Origin: Pilasporangium apinafurcum
Taxonomy: Eukaryota; Oomycota; Peronosporomycetes; Pythiales; Pythiaceae
DNA length: 64,000 nt
Direction of reading: 5' to 3'
Assembly (NCBI GenBank): GCA_001600495.1
Contig: BCKE01000083.1
Span: 55,326 to 119,325, forward strand
Shown piece by piece: positions 11,605 to 20,680 of the stretch. The number at the start of each line of letters is the position of its first letter. Position 1 is the first letter of the stretch. Under the pieces are notes generated by a model. The model had not been told where the DNA came from and did no database searches. It was given only the letters and a program-made list of their open reading frames with translations. The translations under genes were made by a program, and so were the position numbers.

Positions 11605-11966
11605 CAAACATTTGGATGGCTACATTTTTCAAGACATTGATTGGTCAATATATTTTTCTATGAATATCATTGGTTGAAATTAATTGAATCTGTGACATGT
11701 GTAGCCCGTCTGTTCTCTAACATGGGTACATCAAAGAGTTGTACCGTCGAGATAAAAATACGAGCTGCACTGTTGTATATGCGCTTCTGGGCGTCTCCAT
11801 CTACGAAGACGCTAAGTTCGACGCCATTTATATCCTGTGTGTTGTGGCTATATTTGGTCATTATCATAATGGCAATAAGCATCGACATGAACGAAGGGCA
11901 TTCATTTCGAGAAAGAGGAGGCACAAGTCAACACTCCCGCGACATCCGTCTGTACCTTGAGCCACC
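11605..11966. other. Intergenic, about 360 bp
   Basis: AT-rich spacer between two plus-strand genes. It must hold the 3' UTR of the sulfotransferase fusion and the promoter of PACRG. No other element was recognised. Confidence 0.5.
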
Positions 11967-13183
11967 ATGTCCGGACGAATTCCAAACGTCAGCACTCGAA
12001 TCGTTCCCAAGAGCTTAACGTTGCCGGAGACCGGAAGCTGCTTCGACACAACCATTGTGAAATCCAAAGTAAGTTTCATTCTACTTCGTGATGCTTGTGG
12101 TCAACAACAGCACCTTTCTGAACTAATGACCTCATCTCTCACTGTCTATTTAGAAGCAGAATTCTAATGAGAAACCTAGCGATTCACAGCACACCAGCGC
12201 GTTCTCTGTGTCCAAACTTTCGAAACCACATACGACCGACCAGTTCCTTCGCAAAGGTCATGGCACAGGAGGTATGGCAGATTTGGAGAGGGCTCTCAAG
12301 AGTGAGAAAGCAAATGAAAACCTCTCGCCGCGGTCGAAACAGCAGCTACTGGCATTTCGAGAGCGTCCGAACCCACCGGACACTTCGTTTCGCCGCTTCT
12401 ATGAACGTGGCGATCTACCCATTCAGATTGATCACGGTGGTGTGAGGAACATGGTGGCGTGGAAGGTTGATATCACAAAGGTATCAAGATTTGATAATGG
12501 CTTTGATTGGCACGCATGAACCGCTCATATTTTTATGTCCATGTCTACGTAGTTGGATTTCCACCACTACTTGCCCATTTTCTTCGATGGTCTGCGTGAA
12601 GTGGAGGAACCATATGCGTTCCTTTCAGAGCAGGGCATTAAGGATATGCTCATTAATGCTAGTTCTAAAGTGCTGCCTGTCATTCCACAGCTCATCATCC
12701 CGATCAAGAGTATGTCACCTTTGTCAATGCCGTGCATTGATCCAATCTAATGTATTGAGTTACTGTAACTGCTTTTATAGACGCTTTAAACACAAGAAAT
12801 ACGGGGATCATCGTCAAAACACTTCACGTGCTGCAGCTAATGGTGACGTGCGAGGCTGCTGCTCAGCCAGGTAACGGTCCTGGTCTGATCGGCCAGGCGC
12901 TTGTGCCATATTACCGTCAAATCCTGCCAGTGCTCAATATTTTCATCCGAAAGAACGGTAAGCTATGTAGTCCGTTTATATTCATATGCGGGGTTTGTGT
13001 TAACCTGGTGGATATCAACCAGATAACATTGGCGACTCCATTGATTATGGCCAGCGAAAGCAGCTGAATCTTGGTGATCTCATCCAGCAGACGCTCGAAA
13101 TTATGGAAACTCATGGTGGCGACGACGCCTTTATCAACATCAAATACCTCATCCCCACCTATCAGAGCGTTTGTGTGGGCTAA
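11967..13183 (+). CDS. PACRG: Parkin co-regulated gene protein (ciliary doublet inner junction)
   Basis: Five exons: 11967-12068, 12154-12480, 12553-12709, 12781-12957 and 13023-13183, giving 307 residues. The start is a strong Kozak context (gccaccATG). Joined across introns, the protein carries PACRG landmarks: [54 protein letters not shown] and [18 protein letters not shown]. Each intron falls where the family sequence continues without a gap, which supports the boundaries. PACRG lies at the inner junction of axonemal doublet microtubules with FAP20, so it points to a flagellated stage. The first 100 residues are variable and probably disordered. It is convergent with the CFAP57-like gene, 73 bp away, which is also ciliary. 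Confidence 0.95.
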
Positions 13184-13256
13184 AGAGGCTTAAATAACTA
13201 AATCTTCGCGTACAACTCTATTATCTGTTTCTATAAACACATTTATCCATCTCTTT

Positions 13257-16200
13257 TCATCCTCGTTCATTTCCAGGGTCAACTCGAGAAGTGGGAAACG
13301 CCTTCGTCGTCGTTGATGCTGCTGACGCCGGCCGCTGATTTCGCCGTGACGATGACAACGCACCCGCAGATTTCGGCCGCACTGTCTTCGCGGGTACTGC
13401 TGCGGCTGTCTGCCCTGGTCGTTCTTTTGGGTGCAAAACCGATCGTGCGTCCAACAGATCGTCTTCCATCGTCCAACTCCTACTCATAGTTGTTGTGCCC
13501 TTTGGCGCAATGTTTCCCTCTTTATCACGCTGTTGCGGCTGTTTCTCCTTCTGTCTTTGGATCGTGCGCTCCAATTCCTTGTTTTGCTTCTTCAGTACAT
13601 TGAGCTCTGCCACGAGTGTCGCGTTTTGGAATGACAACGCTGCCACCAATTTATGTTTCTCCTGTCGTGCCTGCTCCATCTGTTTGCGCACGTGCTCCTT
13701 GTCTTTGACGAGGAAGAAGTTCTGTCGGTGCAGCTCTGCACTCACGTCCTCTGCACTTGCGTAATTATTATCTGTAGCTTGGAGATCGTCTAGTTGTCTT
13801 CCTAATCGCTTGTGCATGCGCAGTAGCTCACCCACGACCGCGCTCTTATCCTGTGCAGCGCTGCGTTTCACTAATTCGCCTAGCTCTTCCTGCAGCACCA
13901 TAATCGCACGCAGCAGCTTCTCTGCACGCCTTTGCAGTGTTGCAACCTGTTGTTCGTGTTTCTTGGAGTGTTGGGCGGTTTCGGCACGCAGCCGATCGCT
14001 CATGTTGGCTTGGAGGATGATTTCCTGATTAGCATCATGCAGCTGTGTCAGATACTGCTGCATCTGCGTCAATTGCTGGTCTTTCGGCACCAAATGCTTC
14101 TGTAGTAAGTCGATCTGCGATAGATGTACCGTGTTGAGTCGTTGGAGGTTTTCCATCATGTTCTGCTGCTTCGTCCACCGGTGCTGATCGTCAGCTTTCT
14201 CCTTGACCAGAACCTCAATTGCCGTCTGCTGCTCCTGTAATCGCTCTTTGAGCCCCAGCGTCTCTTGCTGCAGACGCTGATGCTGTTGCTGAGCGCTCAT
14301 CAATGTGGCGTCTTTTTCGTCCAGTGCATGTAGTAGCAACTTGACTTCTTGACGCATCGCTGCCACTTGACCATTGTTTGACGTCATTTGCGCTGCATTT
14401 CGCGCCTTCTCTTCCTGTAATGAAGCCGACAACATCGCCAGTTGCGTATCCTGGTCCTGAGTCTGCTGGCGCAGTGTCTCTTGCCAACACAGCGTCACAC
14501 GCTCCACCTCTTGCGTCAATTCCGTCTCTCGCGCTTGTGCCTGCTGTATCAGCTTCGCGATCTGCGCTTGAGAAGCGCTAGTGGCGGCTGCTTCTCGCTC
14601 TTGTGCAGCAAATCGCTCGTCTTCGATTGCTGTCTGTAGTGCATGTAGCTGCTTCTGAAGCGTCTCGTTCTGCTGTTGCAATGTCTCCATGCGCAGCGTG
14701 TAATGATCCTGCGCACTACGGGCATCTGAGATAACCGATTGGATTTGTTTGTCGCGTTCGTTTAGTGCCAATTGCTGTTGCGTATGCATTTCCGACTGCA
14801 GCTGCAGACGGTTGAGCGCTGCGTTTTCAGACGCAGAAAGCAGCTGCCGTTGCAGCGCATCGTCGAAATGCCGCTGCTGATCGCCTTGCTGTCGAAGTAG
14901 TAGATCGTTTTCTAGTTTTAATTGCTGAAATTCGGTTTCTAGATCCATTAGTCGCAGTTTTCGTAATTCGATGGCATTTCGATCGTAGAGCGAGACTTCT
15001 TCCGGCTGACAGACACTCACAACCGTCGTCAGAGAGTTGCCAGTCACTGGATCAGTGCCAGTGGTTGTGATATGGGATCCCATCTCGTCCACTATATGGC
15101 GGGATCGAGTAGCATCTGAAGAAGTATCAGGAACGGAACATGCTAAGATAATCCCATCGCTGGAATTCGTAAATAGCAGACGCGCACAGTGACTATAGGC
15201 CAGCCCCACAACCGATGAAGTGTGGAGCTCTACATGTCGCAGTGGTGAAAGTAGCTCAATTGTCTGTCGACTGGAATGACTTGAACAGAATCGCCAGTCA
15301 ATGGCCAGCACAGCACCCGTGGATGTCCCTACAAATAACATATGTCCAGAGGGAGAGCTAGACGCGGCAAGTGCTGTGACGGTGGTGTCGACAAACTCTC
15401 TCGCTGAGAGCAGTGCATCGTAATCCAACTTGCCATTCACAAACGCTCGAAGATGTGTGCGGCTGGTGGCTGATGGAAGCAAAGAAGTCGAAGAAAAAAA
15501 TGGTGTGACGGGTGCGTTCTCCACCAGAAACACCACAAATGTCTGTGATTCATTTTCCAGTGCACAGGATGCAACTGCTGTAATGGAATTGCCTTCACTA
15601 AGCACGCAAGTACGACTGAGACAGCGTACAGCTATGGTTGATTGCTCTTCCTCTGGTTCGTCATCATTTACGATTTGAGTCTCTTCGTCCGGAAAGAGTC
15701 GACACTGGCGGATCACTCCACCAGCGTCTGCCACAAGAAATTGTCGGTCATCTGACGCCATACACCATCGGAAGAGTGTGATGGCCTCGTTTCCAAACTC
15801 ACGGTAGATTCTAAGAAGCTGCGGTTCTCTTCGTTCGCGTGTGAATGTGCGAAAGAGAAACACAGCGCGCTGCTGCAGCTGTACGCCCGCAAAGCTGCTA
15901 CCAGTAGACGAGTACTCTACGAAACCCAGCTGTTTGGCGCCCGGTAGTTCAAACGCCAGTCGCAGTGGCGCATCCTGCACGACAAGCCAAATCTGTAGCT
16001 TGGCAGGGAATGAAATGACTACTTCTGCTCCACTCGGATGGAGATCCATCGCCAGCGGAGCAGTCGCTGATTCAAATGTATGTGACGTAGTGCAGTCGTG
16101 ACAGTCGAATTGGTTCCATACTCGCAGAGCATGACTACTAGTAGTCGTACTTGTTGAAGGCAGCGTGCAGAGAGCAGCTACATATGGCCGGCACGAAGCA

Positions 16201-17429
16201 GCGCTGAGCCTCATCATATTCGTGGCGAATGTCGGTGTCGACGCAACTGATGTGAGTGCAACAGTCTCATCGTCTTTCGACAGGAGACAGAGGTTGCTTA
16301 GATCGTAGGTGCCGCAGAAGCTCTCAGTCCAGCAGAACAGCGTCACTCCCGTCGGGTCAGTCGTTAGCGAGCGTATTGAATCTGCGGACTGTACACGCAG
16401 CCGCCGCTGGAGATGTAGCTCCTTCTCTTTTGTCTTTAGCACTTTGTGATCCACACGAAAAACAGAGATCCACCCGCCTTCACCACCAACAACGATGCTA
16501 TCGTTGGTATTTAACGCAGTCAGACACGTGAGGTTCCAGTGGTCGTGAATCGTTCGCACTGTCTGCACTAGTTCGGCATTGACAATGAATTGCACGTCAC
16601 CGTTTGCGAGTAGCGCCACTAGCGCATCCTCGGGCAGCCATGCATGATCAACGTAAGGCACAGCGTGTTTAGTTTTGGTTTCATCACCCGATTTGAAGTT
16701 TGCCAAAACACGCAGAGAGTACTGGGAGAGCGTCCAAATGCGCAGCAATGTTCCACCACTCGTTGAGAGCTGCGCCATGTCGACAGCATTGAACCGCACA
16801 CACGTGACGCGGCAGTGCACATCCGTCTGTGCAATCTGTCGACCTCGACGCCAGTCCCATACTATAAGGCTCCACGTTACATTCGCTGCCAGGCAGCATG
16901 CGAGCGAGCCGTCATGCGAAAGTGCTACGCTACTAAAGCGTTCAGTAGCGAAATGCAGTGTCTTGTGGTGCTGGTATCGAATCGTGGGTTTTGATATGGA
17001 CTTTGCGCCGTTAATGCCATTGGTTGTGGAAGTAGATGGTAAAAGCGAGTAGAACGATATGGTGGCCCCGTCGCCATCGTTCGTCGCTGCACGGCATATA
17101 GCAAGGATATGGCGCTTGCCACATATCGCCATTGCGGTGATCTCACCCACAACCGTTTTATAATCACCGCTCCTAGCGGGTAGGAGAGGTAGAAAAGTCA
17201 GCTCCTGTGTCTGGAGATGGTGCAGCACGACGCATTTTCCCATGGCGACTACCAAGTTGTGGCGATCAACGCATAACAAAAAGTCTCGAGAGATTGTGTT
17301 AAATCCATTGCCACTGATAGGAACAATCGACTCGTGTGAGCTTGGAAGAGCACCTTCATATTGACGGGGAAGTCTGGTGCTGGTAGTCGCGGTTGCGATA
17401 GATATCTTTCGATTCTGGGGCATCATCAT
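13257..17429 (-). CDS. CFAP57: WD40-coiled-coil flagellar protein, CFAP57-like
   Basis: Single-exon, 1,390 residues. Of three consecutive ATGs, the outermost (17429) is taken as start. Residues 1 to about 800 are degenerate WD40 repeats, for example VTCVRFNAVDMAQLSTSGG and VALSHDGSLACC. From about 813 to 1290 there is a long Gln-rich coiled coil. The tail of about 100 residues is basic and low-complexity. Double WD40 propeller plus coiled coil, and the length, fit CFAP57/WDR65, an inner dynein arm-associated axonemal protein of about 1,250 residues. The C-terminal coiled coil (DVSAELHRQNFFLVKDKEH, then VAELNVLKKQNKELERTI) resembles its C-terminal region. Other WD40-coiled-coil CFAPs (43, 44) are the main alternatives. 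PACRG next door supports a ciliary job. Confidence 0.68.
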   Translation of the reverse strand: MMMPQNRKISIATATTSTRLPRQYEGALPSSHESIVPISGNGFNTISRDFLLCVDRHNLVVAMGKCVVLHHLQTQELTFLPLLPARSGDYKTVVGEITAMAICGKRHILAICRAATNDGDGATISFYSLLPSTSTTNGINGAKSISKPTIRYQHHKTLHFATERFSSVALSHDGSLACCLAANVTWSLIVWDWRRGRQIAQTDVHCRVTCVRFNAVDMAQLSTSGGTLLRIWTLSQYSLRVLANFKSGDETKTKHAVPYVDHAWLPEDALVALLANGDVQFIVNAELVQTVRTIHDHWNLTCLTALNTNDSIVVGGEGGWISVFRVDHKVLKTKEKELHLQRRLRVQSADSIRSLTTDPTGVTLFCWTESFCGTYDLSNLCLLSKDDETVALTSVASTPTFATNMMRLSAASCRPYVAALCTLPSTSTTTSSHALRVWNQFDCHDCTTSHTFESATAPLAMDLHPSGAEVVISFPAKLQIWLVVQDAPLRLAFELPGAKQLGFVEYSSTGSSFAGVQLQQRAVFLFRTFTRERREPQLLRIYREFGNEAITLFRWCMASDDRQFLVADAGGVIRQCRLFPDEETQIVNDDEPEEEQSTIAVRCLSRTCVLSEGNSITAVASCALENESQTFVVFLVENAPVTPFFSSTSLLPSATSRTHLRAFVNGKLDYDALLSAREFVDTTVTALAASSSPSGHMLFVGTSTGAVLAIDWRFCSSHSSRQTIELLSPLRHVELHTSSVVGLAYSHCARLLFTNSSDGIILACSVPDTSSDATRSRHIVDEMGSHITTTGTDPVTGNSLTTVVSVCQPEEVSLYDRNAIELRKLRLMDLETEFQQLKLENDLLLRQQGDQQRHFDDALQRQLLSASENAALNRLQLQSEMHTQQQLALNERDKQIQSVISDARSAQDHYTLRMETLQQQNETLQKQLHALQTAIEDERFAAQEREAAATSASQAQIAKLIQQAQARETELTQEVERVTLCWQETLRQQTQDQDTQLAMLSASLQEEKARNAAQMTSNNGQVAAMRQEVKLLLHALDEKDATLMSAQQQHQRLQQETLGLKERLQEQQTAIEVLVKEKADDQHRWTKQQNMMENLQRLNTVHLSQIDLLQKHLVPKDQQLTQMQQYLTQLHDANQEIILQANMSDRLRAETAQHSKKHEQQVATLQRRAEKLLRAIMVLQEELGELVKRSAAQDKSAVVGELLRMHKRLGRQLDDLQATDNNYASAEDVSAELHRQNFFLVKDKEHVRKQMEQARQEKHKLVAALSFQNATLVAELNVLKKQNKELERTIQRQKEKQPQQRDKEGNIAPKGTTTMSRSWTMEDDLLDARSVLHPKERPGQTAAAVPAKTVRPKSAGALSSSRRNQRPASAASTTTKAFPTSRVDPGNERG

Positions 17430-17639
17430 CAACGCGAGAAAGTATGAAGAACACTAAAGGCGTCGCTTCCAGCAAATAGAAATGGCTACACGATGGATAG
17501 ATACGATAGAAACTTTAGTATATAGTACTATATTTAAAGAAAAAACGGTAATTAGAAATAGAAATAATTTAAAGTTTCTATTGTGTCTATTCCATGTTCT
17601 TCATCATGATTGTACCTATTAGCATTGTCCTGCTCTGCC
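17430..17639. promoter_or_regulatory. Divergent promoter region between CFAP57-like and CHAT-STAND-SH2 genes
   Basis: Only 210 bp separate the two start codons, so both promoters must lie here or overlap. The stretch is AT-rich around 17510-17590 (runs such as tatatagtactatattt). No specific factor site was identified. Confidence 0.45.
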
Positions 17640-20567
17640 ATGGCGCTCTTTGCGCATCTGCACTCGTCGCCGCTGGTAGTACGCCGCAGCCACGGCCCAG
17701 AATGGCGAAGTCTCAGTAGCCGTCATGTAGTATCCTCTGGTGCCGCTTCTACTGTAAGTAACAGCCTCAGCGGTCTGGAGGCAGTCGAGATCATCGACGT
17801 CAAGCAAGAGCGGAAGCTACTTCTGCAGTGTCTACGTGAGAGTCACAAACGCATCACGTGGCACTCGCAGGTGGCTGACCTGCATACATTTCGAAAGGTA
17901 CTGTCATTTGGCTGTACAGCGTTGCACTTCTCTGGCCATGGCGTGCCGGGTAAAGTGATTTTTGAGAATAGCAAGTGCGAGGCGCAGTTCATCTCGCAGC
18001 AAGAGCTCAAAGAGCTGCTACTTGCAGGGGGAACCGAAGTTTACTGCAATGGATCCAATAAACAAAGGAGGGGAAAGAAAAAAAAGAGCGATCAATACAC
18101 AGAGGATAGTAACAGCAGCGATAGCGATAGCGGTAGCAGTAGCAGTAGCAGTAGTAGCAGCAGCAGCAGCGACAGTGAGAATAACGTCGACACTCATCAC
18201 GGCAGCGTCCGCATGCAACAGGTCGAGAAAGGCTGGATCGCGCTACAATCTTCACCCAAAGTGCCCGTGAAACTCGTGTTCGTAAGTGCCTGTCATTCCG
18301 AGAGCGTCGCAGAGGCGTTCGTAAGCGTCGGAGTGCCGCATGTGGTCGTAGTGTCGAAAGAAGACAAAGTGCTGGACAAGAAGGCGATGGAGTTCTCCAA
18401 GGCATTCTACACAGCTCTCTTCGCCGGTCATTCGGTCGCGCGAGCGTTTGAGATCGGGCAAGTCCAGGCGGATATTTCCATCACATGTGATGCCGGTAAC
18501 TCTAAATTCAAACTTCTCGGCATTGGGAACCACAACGAGCAGCTCTTTCGCGACGTTCCTTTCGGTGAGTTCATTGAACACTCGTTACCCCCACCCGTGA
18601 ACGAGTGCGATGCTGTTGCTGAAGTCTTTGTCGGTCGGTCGATGGAAGTGCATCACGTCTACAAATCACTCGTGGAAGGCGCGCGGCTGGTGACGATCAC
18701 GGGTGAGCGAGGCATTGGCAAGACTGAAATCGCGCTGCAATGTGCACAATATGCTACGGAGCGATATTTGTTTCAGCAGATTTTCTTCCTTCGACTGGAG
18801 GTGATGAACACTGCGCCGACTGATGGCCACCACCATCAATGTGCGCAGCTGACTCCGCCGCTGTTGCTGGTGGAACGGTTTGCCAAGTGCTTAGGCGTTC
18901 AGGCGGCCGATATCGACGATTTGGCCAACCAAGTGCGGTTGAAATGCAGCGAAGGTAGTTTCCTGCTTATCCTTGACGGCTGCAATCGAAAGACGCTGCG
19001 AGATGTGCACTTTCGTACGATCATCGGTGCGTTGCTGCGGCGCGTGAGTGGACTGTCACTGCTGTTGACCGGGGACGGCAAAGTCGGCGCGATGGACGGC
19101 GTCGGTGAGAAGATTGTGACAGTGGACCGGCTGCCACCGACTGACGCAGCGCTGCTATTTACGCTGCGTGCACCGCGAAAAATCAAGACGCACGAAATGG
19201 GTGGCAGCTCCAGTTTGGCTTCGCTTAGTGAACATCCAATTATCAAGAGTCTGATGGGCCACCCACGCACGATTTGCGCTGTCTCGCAATTCCTGCAGAA
19301 CAAGGATATGGAACTGGATCAGCACGAATTCCTCAACTACATTATTCCTTCTGTGAACGCTGGATTGAGCATTGACAAATTTGATCAGACATTGGGAACC
19401 TTCCAATCTATGCCACCCGAGAATCACCTGTTGACTTCGATGGCGACCGTAAACATTGCTCCAAATGATGATCACCACCAACATCATCTTCATCAAAACC
19501 AAGAGCAGCGAATAGATGAAGAGCATGAAGATACGCACTCTATACGATTACCTCCAGAATCCGGGATGCATCACCATCACCACCATCATCATCATATGCA
19601 CTCGAGCCACGAGTATCGGAAAGGTGAAAATGGATCTGCACAATTAAGGCGGGATGCAGTCATGCGACGGATGAAAACTACAGCATCTCAAGGTGATATC
19701 TTCTCGCATTTGTCGGTGAAATCATCAAATAGCAGTAGTACATCGAATAGCCAATTCGGAATGGAGCCCACGAAGCCCCAGCTATTGACATCTTCGTTCA
19801 GTGAGTCAAACCTCTCTGGAGCATCCATATCCAAGGCTTCGCAGCAACAGTTGTGCATCTTACAAATCGCAGATCAAGTTAAACAGACTGTTGGAGGAAA
19901 AGAAGGCAGTTATGTGTGGGCACATGCCGTGGTTGCCAATGCTAGCGTACCAGATGGTGCCTACACAGCGACAGTCGTGCGTCGTCTCGTGGAGATTCGT
20001 CGGATACCACTGGATTGGATTGCTCCTCAGATCAGTCGTTATTTCGCGTCCGAACTCAAACAGGATGCTGTCAAGCGACCATTATCAGTGCGCAGTATTG
20101 ACTTCGTAAGGAAGAGTGCGCTAGTGTGGGGTGGGAAAGCCCCAGCACTAATGAATGGAGACGTAGAGCTGGACATGTTTGCAGTATTTTGGAAGTGGTT
20201 TCATCCACTGGTCCACTGCATTTCCTATTCCCAGCTGTGGTCCTACACGCAGCCGCGGCTGCTTCATGGCTTTCTCTCCAAAGGTGCGTCAGTTAGTATG
20301 CTGCAACGCGCTCCACCTGGCACGTTTCTGATCCGCTTCAGTGAGACTCGTCAGCGCTGCTTTGTCATTGCGTACGTACATGATGACGGCTGCGTGCAGT
20401 TCGTGCCTGTGACGTACAAAGAGGAAGGAGGTTGGTATGTCGAACTCCAGGAAGAAGCGAGTGGCGTGACATTCCCTACTATTCAAGATCTGATTCTTAG
20501 CGTCTCCGTGCTCAAATTTCTCTTTCCGCAAACTCCAAAAGAAGTAGCCTTCCAGCTGCAGTCCTAG
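17640..20567 (+). CDS. CHAT protease-STAND NTPase-SH2 (STAT-like) protein
   Basis: Single exon, 975 residues from the gccATGg at 17640. Residues 45-280 form a CHAT (caspase-like) domain: LHFSGHG supplies His100 and FVSACHS supplies Cys218, the expected dyad. They are split by an insert with a long serine run (150-182). Residues 325-560 form an NB-ARC/STAND NTPase: VFVGR entry, Walker A GERGIGKT (355-362), Walker B FLLILDG, LLLTGDGKV, a VDRLPPTDAALLF stretch and a GHPRTI motif in the GLPL position. No leucine-rich or WD repeats follow. A His-rich linker (a run of nine His near 640) leads to a C-terminal FWKWF...GFLSKGA...GTFLIRFSE region that reads like a STAT linker and SH2, with the phosphotyrosine-binding Arg at 899. 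It is probably a cytosolic signal-activated protease. Substrate and trigger are unknown. Confidence 0.87.
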   Translation: MALFAHLHSSPLVVRRSHGPEWRSLSSRHVVSSGAASTVSNSLSGLEAVEIIDVKQERKLLLQCLRESHKRITWHSQVADLHTFRKVLSFGCTALHFSGHGVPGKVIFENSKCEAQFISQQELKELLLAGGTEVYCNGSNKQRRGKKKKSDQYTEDSNSSDSDSGSSSSSSSSSSSSDSENNVDTHHGSVRMQQVEKGWIALQSSPKVPVKLVFVSACHSESVAEAFVSVGVPHVVVVSKEDKVLDKKAMEFSKAFYTALFAGHSVARAFEIGQVQADISITCDAGNSKFKLLGIGNHNEQLFRDVPFGEFIEHSLPPPVNECDAVAEVFVGRSMEVHHVYKSLVEGARLVTITGERGIGKTEIALQCAQYATERYLFQQIFFLRLEVMNTAPTDGHHHQCAQLTPPLLLVERFAKCLGVQAADIDDLANQVRLKCSEGSFLLILDGCNRKTLRDVHFRTIIGALLRRVSGLSLLLTGDGKVGAMDGVGEKIVTVDRLPPTDAALLFTLRAPRKIKTHEMGGSSSLASLSEHPIIKSLMGHPRTICAVSQFLQNKDMELDQHEFLNYIIPSVNAGLSIDKFDQTLGTFQSMPPENHLLTSMATVNIAPNDDHHQHHLHQNQEQRIDEEHEDTHSIRLPPESGMHHHHHHHHHMHSSHEYRKGENGSAQLRRDAVMRRMKTTASQGDIFSHLSVKSSNSSSTSNSQFGMEPTKPQLLTSSFSESNLSGASISKASQQQLCILQIADQVKQTVGGKEGSYVWAHAVVANASVPDGAYTATVVRRLVEIRRIPLDWIAPQISRYFASELKQDAVKRPLSVRSIDFVRKSALVWGGKAPALMNGDVELDMFAVFWKWFHPLVHCISYSQLWSYTQPRLLHGFLSKGASVSMLQRAPPGTFLIRFSETRQRCFVIAYVHDDGCVQFVPVTYKEEGGWYVELQEEASGVTFPTIQDLILSVSVLKFLFPQTPKEVAFQLQS

Positions 20568-20680
20568 TAGTTGGGTTTAGGAGGCCAAGGCAATACACAA
20601 CTAGACGCAGTTGTAGATACGAAACAAACATTTATTACTAGTAAATCTGCTTTACTTATTCTCTAATTCTCACCTTCGTG

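Noticed and set aside
18110-18190. AGC/AGT repeat, considered as a microsatellite that breaks the gene
   Set aside because: The frame stays open through it; it encodes a Ser-rich insert in the CHAT domain.
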